Origin: Clostridia bacterium | GTDB taxonomy: Bacteria > Bacillota > Clostridia > Oscillospirales > CAG-272 | NCBI GenBank assembly: GCA_017415485.1 | Contig: JAFQGP010000018.1 | Location: forward strand, 1 to 54,181 | Direction of reading: 5' to 3' | DNA: 54,181 bases | Part shown: piece after piece, positions 33,157-42,708 of the stretch | Layout of the letters: each line of letters starts with the position of its first letter | Position numbering within the stretch: the stretch's first letter is position 1 | Notes under the pieces: generated by a model | The model's input: the letters and a program-made list of their open reading frames with translations, nothing else | Told to the model about the DNA's origin: nothing | Database searches by the model: none | Position numbers and translations under genes: made by a program

Positions 33157-33935
33157 TTGTTTTCAGCCGGGACGTTTTCTTTAGCTTTTGCTGCTTTTCT
33201 GTCCATAAGATACCAGGGCAGATAAGCAAGGAAATAAAGCGCGGTTACGACAGAGCCCATTATAAGGAGTCTGAGCGCAAAGTTCGAGGGCAGAATGTCG
33301 AGTATCGAGGGCGTTGCTTCGGGGCGAGCCATAAAGAGATAGTTCGCGCCGGGACCGATGATGACGTTTGCCACGTAGGCAACAACGGCAAGGATCGCAA
33401 GCCAGATATAGGAGCGGAAGATAGATTTGAAATATGGGCGCATCTTGTGCACGAAGATGAGGTAGAAAACTCCGACGTAGCCGATAAGATGCTCGGTCCA
33501 GAACTGATAGAAGCGGAAGCGAGTGGGTCCCGCATAGGTCAGGACGGTGGGGGTTATAAGCGCAAATGTCGTTCCGCAGAGAGCCCAAAAATAGCAGATG
33601 TCGAAAAGATACTGATTCTTGCCGACCATCATAAAGCAACCGAAGATGACCGCCCAGCCGCAAACCGCAATGGGAAGGTGATCGACCGGATTGGGGTTCA
33701 GCTCGGTTATGCCGACAAGACGCCAATAGTAAGCCATTTCGGAAATTATCATCGTAAATGCGATGGCGTATCTGAATCGGTGCTCGTTCTTGCACGCGGC
33801 AATCTTGTCGCGGAAGTAATAAATTGCAAAAATGACCGCCGCGCCGACAAGAATGGGCGCTAAGTGGGCAAAGGTGAAGTTTTCAAACTCAACCTCTGAG
33901 CCTTGACCGAAAAAATAATGGAAAATTTCTTTCAT
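33153..33935 (-). CDS. YwaF/TIGR02206-type integral membrane protein
   Basis: A 260-residue protein with six to seven membrane helices. Conserved polar positions include DHLPIAVCGWAVIF, ICYFWALCGTTFALITP and FYQFWTEHLIGY, the marks of the TIGR02206 (YwaF, TP0381-like) family of unknown function. The ATG has only a weak GGCGG site. Promoter at 33970-33998. It is coupled to the YgjV-like gene downstream. Confidence 0.85.
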   Translation of the reverse strand: MKEIFHYFFGQGSEVEFENFTFAHLAPILVGAAVIFAIYYFRDKIAACKNEHRFRYAIAFTMIISEMAYYWRLVGITELNPNPVDHLPIAVCGWAVIFGCFMMVGKNQYLFDICYFWALCGTTFALITPTVLTYAGPTRFRFYQFWTEHLIGYVGVFYLIFVHKMRPYFKSIFRSYIWLAILAVVAYVANVIIGPGANYLFMARPEATPSILDILPSNFALRLLIMGSVVTALYFLAYLPWYLMDRKAAKAKENVPAENK

Positions 33936-33969
33936 AACAATGCCGCCAATTAATTAATGTGATAAAGTA

Positions 33970-33998
33970 ATTATATCATATAAGCCCGATAATGTAAA
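33970..33998 (-). promoter_or_regulatory. Promoter of the YwaF-YgjV pair
   Basis: TTTACA (33993-33998) and TATAAT (33970-33975) on the minus strand, spacer 17 bp. Confidence 0.75.
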
Positions 33999-34014
33999 GG
34001 GGATTAAGATAAAA

Positions 34015-35877
34015 TTAAGATTCACGCTTCTTTTTTGTGAAGAGGGGGAAGCAGAGCACAACGAGAATTACCGATGCCGTGGATATGATCCCCGCGCAGC
34101 CCGACTTTTCTGCGGGTGCTTCGGTGTCGGTGGATGCCTCGGGCGCAGCGGTGGTCACGGGTGCGGGAGTTTCGGGTGCGGTGGTCTCCTCGGGCTCGTC
34201 CTTGCCGAGGGTGAGCTTTATTGATTTGTTCGATTCGGCAAAATATTTCCCGAAGACCGTTGAGTAATATTCAACCTTTGCGTGGTTTCCGTCTGCCGTG
34301 AAGTACATCATACCGATCGCGCCAAGTCCGCCGAGCTTTTTGCAGGTCGTTTGCGGGTCCATAAGGATCTGATAGACCGTGTTGCCCGCGTCGCCCTCGC
34401 GCGGAGTGCAGACGATCGTGTCGTGGTGCATATGGCCGCTGACTATCATAGCAACATTTTCGTGCTTTTTGACGAGCTTCTGCCAAATATCCTCGCCGCT
34501 GTTAAGCGAGCGAACGTAGGTATCGGGGGAAGCGTAGTCATTCGAGTCAAGAGTACTGCCGTCGGCATTGAGATATCCGTGAGTGAGAATGATCGCGCGG
34601 TGATCCGGATGCGAGTCGAGAAGCTCTCCTGCCCAGGTGAGGATATCATCGGTCGCGCCAAAGTCAAGAACGATGACAAGGTAGTCTACTTCTCCGACCG
34701 AAAAGATGTGATAGGTGTTACGCACAGAATCCTTTTCAAAGAATCCGCCGTTCTTTTCGACCGACTGATAATAATGCCCTGTCTTTTTGGCGTAAATACT
34801 GTCAAGGACTTCTTTACCGCCGCTGTTTATACCGTCGTGGTTGCCGGGGGTGAGGGCATAGGGAAGATAGCCGTTGAGGCGGTTGGTCTGACGGAGTATC
34901 GTTGCCCATTCCTTTTGCGAGTTCGAGTTGGTTATATCGCCGAGACCGAGGACGTACTGAATGTTCTTGGTCTTTCCTTTTTCGACGAGATAATCGATCA
35001 TGATCTGCAGCGAGGCGGGATAGCTTTGCGTCATATACTGAATATCGGGCAGGAATGCGATGGCGTATTCGTATTCATACTCATCCTCTGCGCGGATAGC
35101 GTTCATTTCTGCCTCGGTTAGCCAATATCTCGAGTAGGTCATATCGTAGCCGTTTCCGCTTTTGTCCGGCACGTCTGATTTTGATCCCGCCTTTGAGAGC
35201 TCATAGAAAAGCATAAGCTCGGTGTCCGAAAGATCGGGTCCGTTCTGATAATCCAAAAGGATCTCCGCATCGCTTCTGATGTCGGAATAGACCCAAACGT
35301 CACCGAGAGTGCCGCGGAAGGCTTGCTCGTTGAGCGCTCGGTAATCGCCCGCGAGGCAGATCATATTGTCAAGCACTTCCTTCGGAGCGGAATACCATTC
35401 CCTGACCGTTGTTCTTTGCTTGAAAGCGCCGTTGATGTAGCAGGAGATCTGATTGCCGTCCGTACCGGTGCCGTAAACGATGGCAACGTGTGTCCACTTG
35501 TCTGCGGGTACCGGCGCGCGTGCAAATTTGTAATCGTACATATTTCCCGAATTATCGCCGAAGACAAGTCTTGGAATACCGTTTGAGTGGATCTCGAAGT
35601 TGACGTAATCATCTTTTGAAAAGCTCTGGTAGTTGCCGAGTATCGCGCCGCAACGCGAGGAATAAATGCTCTTGGGAACGTATACCCAGGCTTCGAAGGT
35701 GACGGGCATTTTTTCGTAACGCTTTTCGGTGGTGTAATAACCTATCGGATGATCGATGCCGTTGGTTTCCATTCTCTCAAATGTGATGCCGGAATGAGCT
35801 TCTGCCGCGTTTGCAAAAAGAGTCAGCGGCGAGATCAGCATCAGGATCGCGAGTATTAACGTAATTGTCTTTTTCAT
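34015..35877 (-). CDS. Surface-anchored LamG plus calcineurin-type phosphoesterase
   Basis: A 620-residue exported protein. It has a signal peptide (1-24, ending ANAAEA), a concanavalin/LamG-like domain (~30-225, with VTFEAWVYVP, WTHVAIVYG and GTLGDVWVY), then a metallophosphatase domain with GLGDITN, TPGNHDG, LTHGY and GHMHHD. The tail is Thr/Pro/Glu rich and ends with KSGCAGIIS, a hydrophobic stretch and KKKRES. The substrate may be a cell-wall or extracellular phosphate ester. The start at 35877 is fixed by the promoter 32 bp upstream, which excludes the longer reading. Confidence 0.88.
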   Translation of the reverse strand: MKKTITLILAILMLISPLTLFANAAEAHSGITFERMETNGIDHPIGYYTTEKRYEKMPVTFEAWVYVPKSIYSSRCGAILGNYQSFSKDDYVNFEIHSNGIPRLVFGDNSGNMYDYKFARAPVPADKWTHVAIVYGTGTDGNQISCYINGAFKQRTTVREWYSAPKEVLDNMICLAGDYRALNEQAFRGTLGDVWVYSDIRSDAEILLDYQNGPDLSDTELMLFYELSKAGSKSDVPDKSGNGYDMTYSRYWLTEAEMNAIRAEDEYEYEYAIAFLPDIQYMTQSYPASLQIMIDYLVEKGKTKNIQYVLGLGDITNSNSQKEWATILRQTNRLNGYLPYALTPGNHDGINSGGKEVLDSIYAKKTGHYYQSVEKNGGFFEKDSVRNTYHIFSVGEVDYLVIVLDFGATDDILTWAGELLDSHPDHRAIILTHGYLNADGSTLDSNDYASPDTYVRSLNSGEDIWQKLVKKHENVAMIVSGHMHHDTIVCTPREGDAGNTVYQILMDPQTTCKKLGGLGAIGMMYFTADGNHAKVEYYSTVFGKYFAESNKSIKLTLGKDEPEETTAPETPAPVTTAAPEASTDTEAPAEKSGCAGIISTASVILVVLCFPLFTKKKRES

Positions 35878-35908
35878 TGGCCGTACCTTACCTTTATGAG
35901 ATGCTTTA

Positions 35909-35937
35909 ATTGTAACATAAATTCCCGTATTTTTCAA
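35909..35937 (-). promoter_or_regulatory. Promoter of the phosphoesterase gene
   Basis: TTGAAA (35932-35937) and TACAAT (35909-35914) on the minus strand, spacer 17 bp. Confidence 0.75.
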
Positions 35938-35957
35938 TAGGTATGCCAAAAAAGATC

Positions 35958-35988
35958 AAAAATGCCCGCATCTTCCGACACGGGCACT
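35958..35988 (-). terminator. Terminator of the second SDR gene
   Basis: On the minus strand GTGCCCG and CGGGCA form a stem with an ~12 nt loop, followed by TTTTTGATCTTTTTT. Confidence 0.7.
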
Positions 35989-36010
35989 ATTTCTTCCCTA
36001 TTGGTTCACC

Positions 36011-36811
36011 TTACGGTCTGAGACCCATACCGCCCTCGAGGGTGACGGTCTCGCCGTTCATATACTTGAAGTCGGGGTTGGCAAGCTGAACGCAGACGCG
36101 GCCGATCTCGGTCTCGGGATCGCCGAAATGTCCCGCGGGGGGCATCTTTACGTTTGCCTTGAATGCTTCGGGATAAGCCTTCTCGAAGTTTTCAAGCTGA
36201 GCCGTCCAGGCAAGCGGGCAGACTACGTTAGTGTTGATGCCGTCGCGCGCCCATTCGGTAGCCGCAACGCGGGAGAGTCCGCGGACCGCTTCCTTTGCCG
36301 CCGCGTACGCGCACTGACCGTAGTTTCCGAAAAGTCCCGCGCCCGAGGCGAAATTGATGATACTGCCCCGGGTCTCCTTTAGGTAGGGGTAGCAAGCCTT
36401 CATATAATAGAACGTTGCGTAGAGTCCCGAGTAGATCGCAAGGTCGAACTGCTCGGTGGTGTGATCCTGAATGGTAACGCCCGAGGCGGAAGCCTGCGCG
36501 TTGTTGATGAGGACGTCGATCCTGCCGAATTCTGCGATAGCGGCGTCAACGACCTTCTTCGCGGTCGCCTCGTTGTCGCTGCCTGCCGAGATGTCAGCCG
36601 CGAGGATGAGTACCTTGATGCCGTAAAGCCGCTCAAGCTCTTCCTTGGCTTTTTCGAGTTTTGAGACGTTACGTCCCGTGATGACGAGGTTTGCGCCCTC
36701 CTTTGCGTAAGCGGTCGCGATGCCGTAGCCGATCGAGCCGCATTTGCCGTTTGATAGAACCGCGTATCCTGCGCCTGTGATAATTGCTGTTTTACCTGTC
36801 AAAAATCCCAT
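36011..36811 (-). CDS. SDR-family oxidoreductase with an extended cofactor loop
   Basis: A 266-residue SDR. The nucleotide-binding loop is longer than normal: TGAGYAVLSNGKCGSIGYG, similar in layout to enoyl-ACP reductase-type loops (G-x5-S-I-x-x-G) rather than classical TGxxxGxG. The next motif is NNAQ instead of NNAG. The catalytic Tyr-Lys pair is kept in YAAAK, and FASGAG carries the Ser. It ends NGETVTLEGGMGLRP. AAAGGGG precedes the ATG. Substrate unknown. Confidence 0.87.
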   Translation of the reverse strand: MGFLTGKTAIITGAGYAVLSNGKCGSIGYGIATAYAKEGANLVITGRNVSKLEKAKEELERLYGIKVLILAADISAGSDNEATAKKVVDAAIAEFGRIDVLINNAQASASGVTIQDHTTEQFDLAIYSGLYATFYYMKACYPYLKETRGSIINFASGAGLFGNYGQCAYAAAKEAVRGLSRVAATEWARDGINTNVVCPLAWTAQLENFEKAYPEAFKANVKMPPAGHFGDPETEIGRVCVQLANPDFKYMNGETVTLEGGMGLRP

Positions 36812-36854
36812 TTTCGTTCCCCTTTGAGAATAGTATAGTTTTTTCTCATATATA

Positions 36855-36883
36855 ATTATAGCACAACACGGCTGACATGTAAA
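36855..36883 (-). promoter_or_regulatory. Promoter of the second SDR gene
   Basis: TTTACA (36878-36883) and TATAAT (36855-36860) on the minus strand, spacer 17 bp. Confidence 0.78.
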
Positions 36884-36985
36884 TAGTATTTGACAAAAAA
36901 CAAAATAAAATATGATGCATTTTGATCAACAATGCACAAAACAAATGCTTTTTTGCCAAGCCGGGAGGAATTATTTCAAGAACTA

Positions 36986-37014
36986 TTGATTCCGGTAGGC
37001 TTTTATGTTATAAT
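36986..37014 (+). promoter_or_regulatory. Promoter of the small lipoprotein gene
   Basis: TTGATT (36986-36991) and TATAAT (37009-37014), spacer 17 bp. Confidence 0.8.
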
Positions 37015-37045
37015 AAGGCTAAGATCTGAAGAACGGAGATGTGAA

Positions 37046-37645
37046 ATGAAAAGGATAACGAAGGTCGTTTTAATACTTATTACGCTATTGCTATCTGCGA
37101 GCGGCTGCTCGGGCAGCAGCGAAAATTGGGCATATAAGGGCTTCATTATAGAGGTTTACGAAAATGCGAGGGGCGAGACCGAGATCGTCACGCTTTCGGG
37201 CGATGTGGAATCGCATTTTGTCATTAAGGAAAAAACCAAAATATCCGCACCCGCAGAGGTGCCCTTCAATATCGGCGGTTACATTATGCTGAATACGACG
37301 GGCACGAGCGACGGAAACGTCAAGGAATGCAAGGTGGTTCCAGGTCGGATGAACGAGGGCAGACTCGTTTACGTTGAAGGCGACGACACTCCCTTTCTGC
37401 TTTCGATTTCGGATGACGGCGGCAGACTTCTCGTCAAGCTTATCGACGAAGAGCAGAATCTTCAGCCGGGCGCGTCGGGAATGGGCGACGTAATAAGAGT
37501 TTACCATCAGGCGGTTATAGAGCTGAACGATCCTGTAGCCCAAGTTGAAGGACTTATCTACGTTGAAAACGGCAGTTTTGCCGATCTGACCGACGAGGAT
37601 ATTGCCTTTATCGAATCGCTGGGATATAAGCTGAAAACAGAATAA
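37046..37645 (+). CDS. Lipoprotein of unknown function
   Basis: A 199-residue lipoprotein with lipobox SASGC near residue 20. The mature part has an early FIIEVYENARGETEIVTLSG strand-turn-strand pattern that resembles small beta-barrel (OB-like) folds, then a second region VYHQAVIELNDPVAQVEGLI. It is glycine- and acid-rich and has no catalytic motif. ATG 37046 has GGAGATGTGAA upstream and is 31 bp after the -10; the longer reading to 36932 would start before the promoter. Single-gene unit. Confidence 0.82.
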   Translation: MKRITKVVLILITLLLSASGCSGSSENWAYKGFIIEVYENARGETEIVTLSGDVESHFVIKEKTKISAPAEVPFNIGGYIMLNTTGTSDGNVKECKVVPGRMNEGRLVYVEGDDTPFLLSISDDGGRLLVKLIDEEQNLQPGASGMGDVIRVYHQAVIELNDPVAQVEGLIYVENGSFADLTDEDIAFIESLGYKLKTE

Positions 37646-37651
37646 ACGAAC

Positions 37652-37687
37652 GCGGCTGCTTCAATAAATGAGGCAGCCGCAGTTTTT
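37652..37687. terminator. Bidirectional terminator
   Basis: GCGGCTGC and GCAGCCGC pair across a TCA..TGA-closed loop and are followed by AGTTTTT. It lies between converging genes. Confidence 0.85.
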
Positions 37688-37693
37688 ATGTAT

Positions 37694-38263
37694 TTATCCT
37701 TTCTCCCACCAATGTGTTTTTTGTCCGATAAAGGGCTCAAGCTCTGTTTGAGAACGGCAAAAGGGAAAAATCCAATTTGTGAGAGAGTCGAAATCACTTT
37801 CATATACGAATGCTTTGATCATTTTACCTTTTATTAGCTTTCGTGATCGATTTTTTGTTTTAAGCGGTTTCTTTGAAAAATACAAATAATATGTCATTGA
37901 ATTATAGCTTCTGCCATATCTTCCCCAATACGAAATGCCGTAATCGGCAAGCTCGTTCCATTTGATTTGGTATTCCGAGAAAAGATTGCGGTGCGTTATG
38001 CCATCGAGATTTATTATTATCTGTGAGTGGTTGAATATAATAGTATGTGTGCCCATTATTATGCCCAAACACATCCAAATGCAGATAAATATCAAACCGA
38101 TAATATTGACGAGGGAATGTCCGGCATCAAAAGGCATCATACCGATAATAACAAATATGCCGACAGATATTGTAAAGATTAGTGTAATTAATCCGATTGA
38201 CGTGCCATACAAATCAGGCTTTATAATAATTTCGTTATCATAATTTCGGTATGCTCGTGACAT
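37694..38263 (-). CDS. Small membrane protein with PH-like C-terminal domain
   Basis: A 189-residue protein with two membrane helices (~21-44 and ~54-76) and a C-terminal soluble half that begins HTIIFNHSQIIINLDGITHR, the strand pattern of bacterial PH-like domains. AAAGGAG precedes the ATG. The gene is more A/T-rich than its neighbours (many Ile, Lys, Asn codons ending A/T), which may mean a different origin. Function unknown. It lies 15 nt after the TauE/SafE gene. Confidence 0.72.
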   Translation of the reverse strand: MSRAYRNYDNEIIIKPDLYGTSIGLITLIFTISVGIFVIIGMMPFDAGHSLVNIIGLIFICIWMCLGIIMGTHTIIFNHSQIIINLDGITHRNLFSEYQIKWNELADYGISYWGRYGRSYNSMTYYLYFSKKPLKTKNRSRKLIKGKMIKAFVYESDFDSLTNWIFPFCRSQTELEPFIGQKTHWWEKG

Positions 38264-38278
38264 AGTTGGCTCCTTTTA

Positions 38279-39004
38279 CTAAAACAGCATCAGCACTCCG
38301 CTGATTATCATTCCTATGTAAATGACGTATTTCAGCTTTTGGGCGTCGAGCTTGTCGAATATCTTTCTGCCGAGGAGGTCGCCGGCGAGACAGCCGATCA
38401 GACCGACGGCGGCGTAGAGAAGCAGGTCGGCGGTGATCAGTCCGTTTATGGCGCGGTTAGCGGTAGCGTAGATGTTGGTCAGGCAGAAGTAGAATTGGAT
38501 CGTGGCGAAATAGGTGATGTTATCGGGTGCGGCGCTTGTCAGATAAAGCACTGCGGGAGGTCCGCCCGTGGAGAAAAGACCGTTCAGCGCACCGCCGAGC
38601 GTTCCCGCGATGATGCCGTTTACGGGCGTGGGTCTGATCTTGATCTTCTTGTTGAAGAAAAGGAAATATACGCTGAGAACAACGAGCACCGAGCCGAGAA
38701 GGATCTCAAAGATCTTTGCCGAAACTTTTGCGGCAAAGTAGACCGCTACGGGAATCGAGATCAGCGCCGCCGCAAGCATCGGTATCGCGGTCTTGTAGGC
38801 GACGTTCTTGCGGTACTTGATCGAATTATACGTCGTGGTGCAGCAGGAAAAGAGGCAGGAGATGGTTGCCGCCGCGGTGTGAGAGGGCAGAAAATGCGGC
38901 AGAAACATCATTGCGAAGATGCCAAGTCCGAATCCGCTGACACGCTGAACGAAAGCCGCGCCGAAGCCGACGAGGATTATAAAAATGTAGTGTAAAGGTT
39001 CCAT
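38279..39004 (-). CDS. TauE/SafE-family membrane transporter
   Basis: A 241-residue membrane protein with eight predicted helices and the duplicated TauE/SafE layout. Conserved glycines and polar sites appear in FVQRVSGFGLGIFAM (N-half) and GGALNGLFSTGGPPAVLY (C-half). The family exports small organic or sulfur anions. There is no own ribosome site; the ATG lies 3 nt after the MBL gene stop, so translation is likely coupled. Confidence 0.88.
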   Translation of the reverse strand: MEPLHYIFIILVGFGAAFVQRVSGFGLGIFAMMFLPHFLPSHTAAATISCLFSCCTTTYNSIKYRKNVAYKTAIPMLAAALISIPVAVYFAAKVSAKIFEILLGSVLVVLSVYFLFFNKKIKIRPTPVNGIIAGTLGGALNGLFSTGGPPAVLYLTSAAPDNITYFATIQFYFCLTNIYATANRAINGLITADLLLYAAVGLIGCLAGDLLGRKIFDKLDAQKLKYVIYIGMIISGVLMLF

Positions 39005-39007
39005 ATC

Positions 39008-39820
39008 TTAAAATTCGATCTGATAGCCGTCGTAGGAAGCGAGATAACCGTATTCCGCGGCGCGCTCACAGATGTGATCGTGCAGGGGGTTACCGTTGTG
39101 CGAGAAGTGATTTACGCATTTGACGGTCCTTTCATCAACTGCGCCGAAGGATGCGAGTTTTTCAAGCACGCGCCCGATGTTCGGGAAGCCCATGTGCGAG
39201 CCTGTGTCTGAGATCGGAAGGTCGACATTGGTGCAGTCAAGGCTGACAAAGTCAAATCGGAAGTGGTTCTTTTCGATATAATCAAAGGTCTCGTCAAGGA
39301 AATATCCCGTGTCGTGGGCATAAAGTATAGTTTTGCCCTCGGACTCGATGATGTAGTTGAGAGCCTCGGTTCCTGCGGCGTGGCGCGCGGGGAGGGCGGT
39401 CACCTTGTACGGACCAAATACTACAACGTCAAAAGCTTTGATGATATGGATGTTGACATTGCCCATACCGCCGCCGATGCGCTCGGCACTTGCGGCGTTG
39501 CAAAAGACCTCAAGCACGGGCGCGCGCATATCGTGTGCGTAGCAGCCGTGGCGGTTGAAGAGATCGCGGGGATAGAGGTGGTCGGAGTGAGAGTGGGTGA
39601 CGATGAGATACTTGATCTTGTCGCCCTCTATGCCATTTTCGAGAAAATGGTGATAGGTATCAGCAGGAAAGTCGATCAGCAGATCGTCGTTCACGAGCGA
39701 CTGCGAGCGCGTGCGGATGTTCTTTCCGCCCAAAGCGCGCGCCTCTCTGCAGTATTTGCAGTTGCAGAAAATTGCGGGAAAGCCTTCGGCTGCCGCGGTT
39801 CCGAGATATGTAAGTTTCAT
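39008..39820 (-). CDS. Metallo-beta-lactamase fold hydrolase, PhnP-like
   Basis: A 270-residue MBL-fold protein. The metal motif is VTHSHSDHLYPRD, with later His/Asp ligands in ARHAAG, LYAHDTGYF and NHFSHNG. Two Cys in FCNCKYCREA near residue 19 match the zinc-binding start of PhnP-type phosphodiesterases that act on cyclic or nucleotide phosphates. AAAGGAG precedes the ATG. It forms an operon with TauE/SafE. Confidence 0.88.
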   Translation of the reverse strand: MKLTYLGTAAAEGFPAIFCNCKYCREARALGGKNIRTRSQSLVNDDLLIDFPADTYHHFLENGIEGDKIKYLIVTHSHSDHLYPRDLFNRHGCYAHDMRAPVLEVFCNAASAERIGGGMGNVNIHIIKAFDVVVFGPYKVTALPARHAAGTEALNYIIESEGKTILYAHDTGYFLDETFDYIEKNHFRFDFVSLDCTNVDLPISDTGSHMGFPNIGRVLEKLASFGAVDERTVKCVNHFSHNGNPLHDHICERAAEYGYLASYDGYQIEF

Positions 39821-39849
39821 AAGTTTGGCTCCTTTCGGATGATACTTTA

Positions 39850-39878
39850 ATTATACCATATAATGCTTTTCGAGGCAA
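39850..39878 (-). promoter_or_regulatory. Promoter of the MBL-TauE operon
   Basis: TTGCCT (39873-39878) and TATAAT (39850-39855) on the minus strand, spacer 17 bp. Confidence 0.65.
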
Positions 39879-39917
39879 GAGAGTTGAGAAAAAAAGAGAT
39901 TTTTTTGCCCATTTCTA

Positions 39918-39946
39918 TTGTAATTACCTCAATTTTATTGTATAAT
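39918..39946 (+). promoter_or_regulatory. Promoter of the pepF-cysK operon
   Basis: TTGTAA (39918-39923) and TATAAT (39941-39946), spacer 17 bp. Confidence 0.7.
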
Positions 39947-39976
39947 GAAGAAAAACTGCCAAAGGAGGCACAAAAA

Positions 39977-41737
39977 ATGTATAACGAATGGTCACTTGAC
40001 GTATTTTATAAGGGCGCGGAGGATCCGGCGCTTCAGCTTGATATGAAGAAGATCGAGGATCGCGTTGCCGAATATAAGTCGGCTGTTGCCGCACTCGATG
40101 CAGAAAAGCCTGCCGAGAGCCTTCGTCGTGTAATTGACGTAAAGGAAGAGATGGGCTTGCTTGTTCGCCGTCTGATGGGCTTTTTCAGCCTTCGCCGCTC
40201 TGCGAACGCATCCGACACTGCGGGCGCAGTCTATATGACCAAGATCCAGGGCTTGATGGCGTCCAATGCAAAGGAAAACGTCATTTTCAACAAGTTCGTT
40301 GGCGCGATCGAGGATATTGATTCGGTAATCGCGGGCGACGAGGTGCTTTCTGCATACAAATTCTATTTCGGCGAGATCAAGAAATCGATATCACACACTC
40401 TCTCGGACGAAGCCGAGGAGGTGTTTGCAAAGCTTTCGATCAGCGGCGGCAGAGCTTGGGGCGATCTTTTCTCCTATCTCACCGCAAACGTTGAGGTTGA
40501 TTACAAGGGCGAGGTGACCACTCTTTCGGCTATCCGCGGACTTGCCGAGAGCGACGACGCTACTGTCCGCAAGGAGGCTTACGAGGCGGAGCTTGCTTGC
40601 TACTCGAAGATACGCGATTCGATCGCGTTTGCGCTCAACAGCATCAAGGCGCAGGTCAACACCGAGGCAGAGCTTCGCGGCTATGCCGATCCCCTTGCAA
40701 TGACCCTTGAGGATTCGCGTATGGAAAAGGCTACCCTCGATGCAATGCTCGAGGCAATGCGCGAGTATATGCCCAAATTCCGCGAGTATATGCGCCACAA
40801 GGCAAAGCTTCTCGGATACGAAAACGGTCTGCCCTGGTACGAGATGTACGCGCAGATCGGCGACGCGAGCGCGCAGACCTTCACCGTCGAGGAAGCGCAC
40901 AAATATCTCGTTGAGCATTTCGCAAGCTTCGCTCCCGACCTCGCACAGATGGTTGACCGCGCGTTCAAGGAAGAATGGATCGACTTTTATCCCCGTGCGG
41001 GCAAGGTTGGCGGCGCGTTCTGCTCGAATCTGCCCTTCATCGGTCAGAGCAGAATTCTCACGAACTTCTCGGGCAGCTTCGGCTCGGTCGTAACTCTCGC
41101 ACACGAGCTCGGTCACGCATACCACGGTCAGCAGATCGAGGATCACCGTCCGCTCAACACGGGTTACACAATGCCCGTTGCGGAGACTGCATCGAACTTC
41201 AACGAGCTCATCATCGTCAATGACGCGATCTCGAAGGCTTCGGGCGGCGAGAAGATCGCGCTCATCGAAAGCCAGATCCAGGATTGCAACCAAATCATCG
41301 TTGATATTTATTCAAGATTCCTCTTCGAGGATGAAGTTATCCGCCGCAGAAAGAACAAGTTTATGTTCGCCGACGAGCTCGAAGAGATCATGCTCAACGC
41401 GCAAAAGGAAGCTTACGGCGACGGTCTTGACCCGAATTATCTCCACCCCTATATGTGGTGCTGCAAGAGCCATTATTATCGCGCGGGACTCAGCTACTAT
41501 AACTTCCCCTACGCCTTCGGCGGACTCTTCTCCAGAGGTCTTTACGCGAAGTATCTTGAGGAAGGCGAGGCGTTCCTGCCCAAGTATCGCGCGCTTCTCA
41601 AGGCAACCACGGTCGAAAGCGTTGAAAATGTCGCTCACATCGCGGGCATCGACCTGACCAAGCCCGATTTTTGGCGCACCAGCCTGCAGATCATAGCAGA
41701 CCGCATCGACGAATTCATTGCGGAAACAAGCAAATAA
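39977..41737 (+). CDS. pepF: Oligoendopeptidase F (M3 metallopeptidase)
   Basis: A 586-residue cytoplasmic zinc peptidase. The HELGH motif is at about residues 376-380 within LAHELGHAYHGQQ, followed by the third ligand region ASNFNELI. Length and the C-terminal FPYAFGGLFSRGLYAKY match the M3B PepF group, which degrades short peptides. AAAGGAGG precedes the ATG at 39977; the longer reading to 39863 begins before the promoter. It is followed 9 nt later by cysK. Confidence 0.95.
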   Translation: MYNEWSLDVFYKGAEDPALQLDMKKIEDRVAEYKSAVAALDAEKPAESLRRVIDVKEEMGLLVRRLMGFFSLRRSANASDTAGAVYMTKIQGLMASNAKENVIFNKFVGAIEDIDSVIAGDEVLSAYKFYFGEIKKSISHTLSDEAEEVFAKLSISGGRAWGDLFSYLTANVEVDYKGEVTTLSAIRGLAESDDATVRKEAYEAELACYSKIRDSIAFALNSIKAQVNTEAELRGYADPLAMTLEDSRMEKATLDAMLEAMREYMPKFREYMRHKAKLLGYENGLPWYEMYAQIGDASAQTFTVEEAHKYLVEHFASFAPDLAQMVDRAFKEEWIDFYPRAGKVGGAFCSNLPFIGQSRILTNFSGSFGSVVTLAHELGHAYHGQQIEDHRPLNTGYTMPVAETASNFNELIIVNDAISKASGGEKIALIESQIQDCNQIIVDIYSRFLFEDEVIRRRKNKFMFADELEEIMLNAQKEAYGDGLDPNYLHPYMWCCKSHYYRAGLSYYNFPYAFGGLFSRGLYAKYLEEGEAFLPKYRALLKATTVESVENVAHIAGIDLTKPDFWRTSLQIIADRIDEFIAETSK

Positions 41738-41746
41738 GGTATAGTT

Positions 41747-42670
<924 letters not shown>

Positions 42671-42676
42671 TAAGAA

Positions 42677-42703
42677 AAGTCCCGGCGAGTTTCGTCGGGA
42701 CTT
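42677..42703. terminator. Terminator of pepF-cysK
   Basis: AAGTCCCGgCGA and TTCGtCGGGACTT pair around a short loop, followed by CGGTTTT; it lies between the converging cysK and SGNH genes. Confidence 0.82.
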
Positions 42704-42708
42704 CGGTT

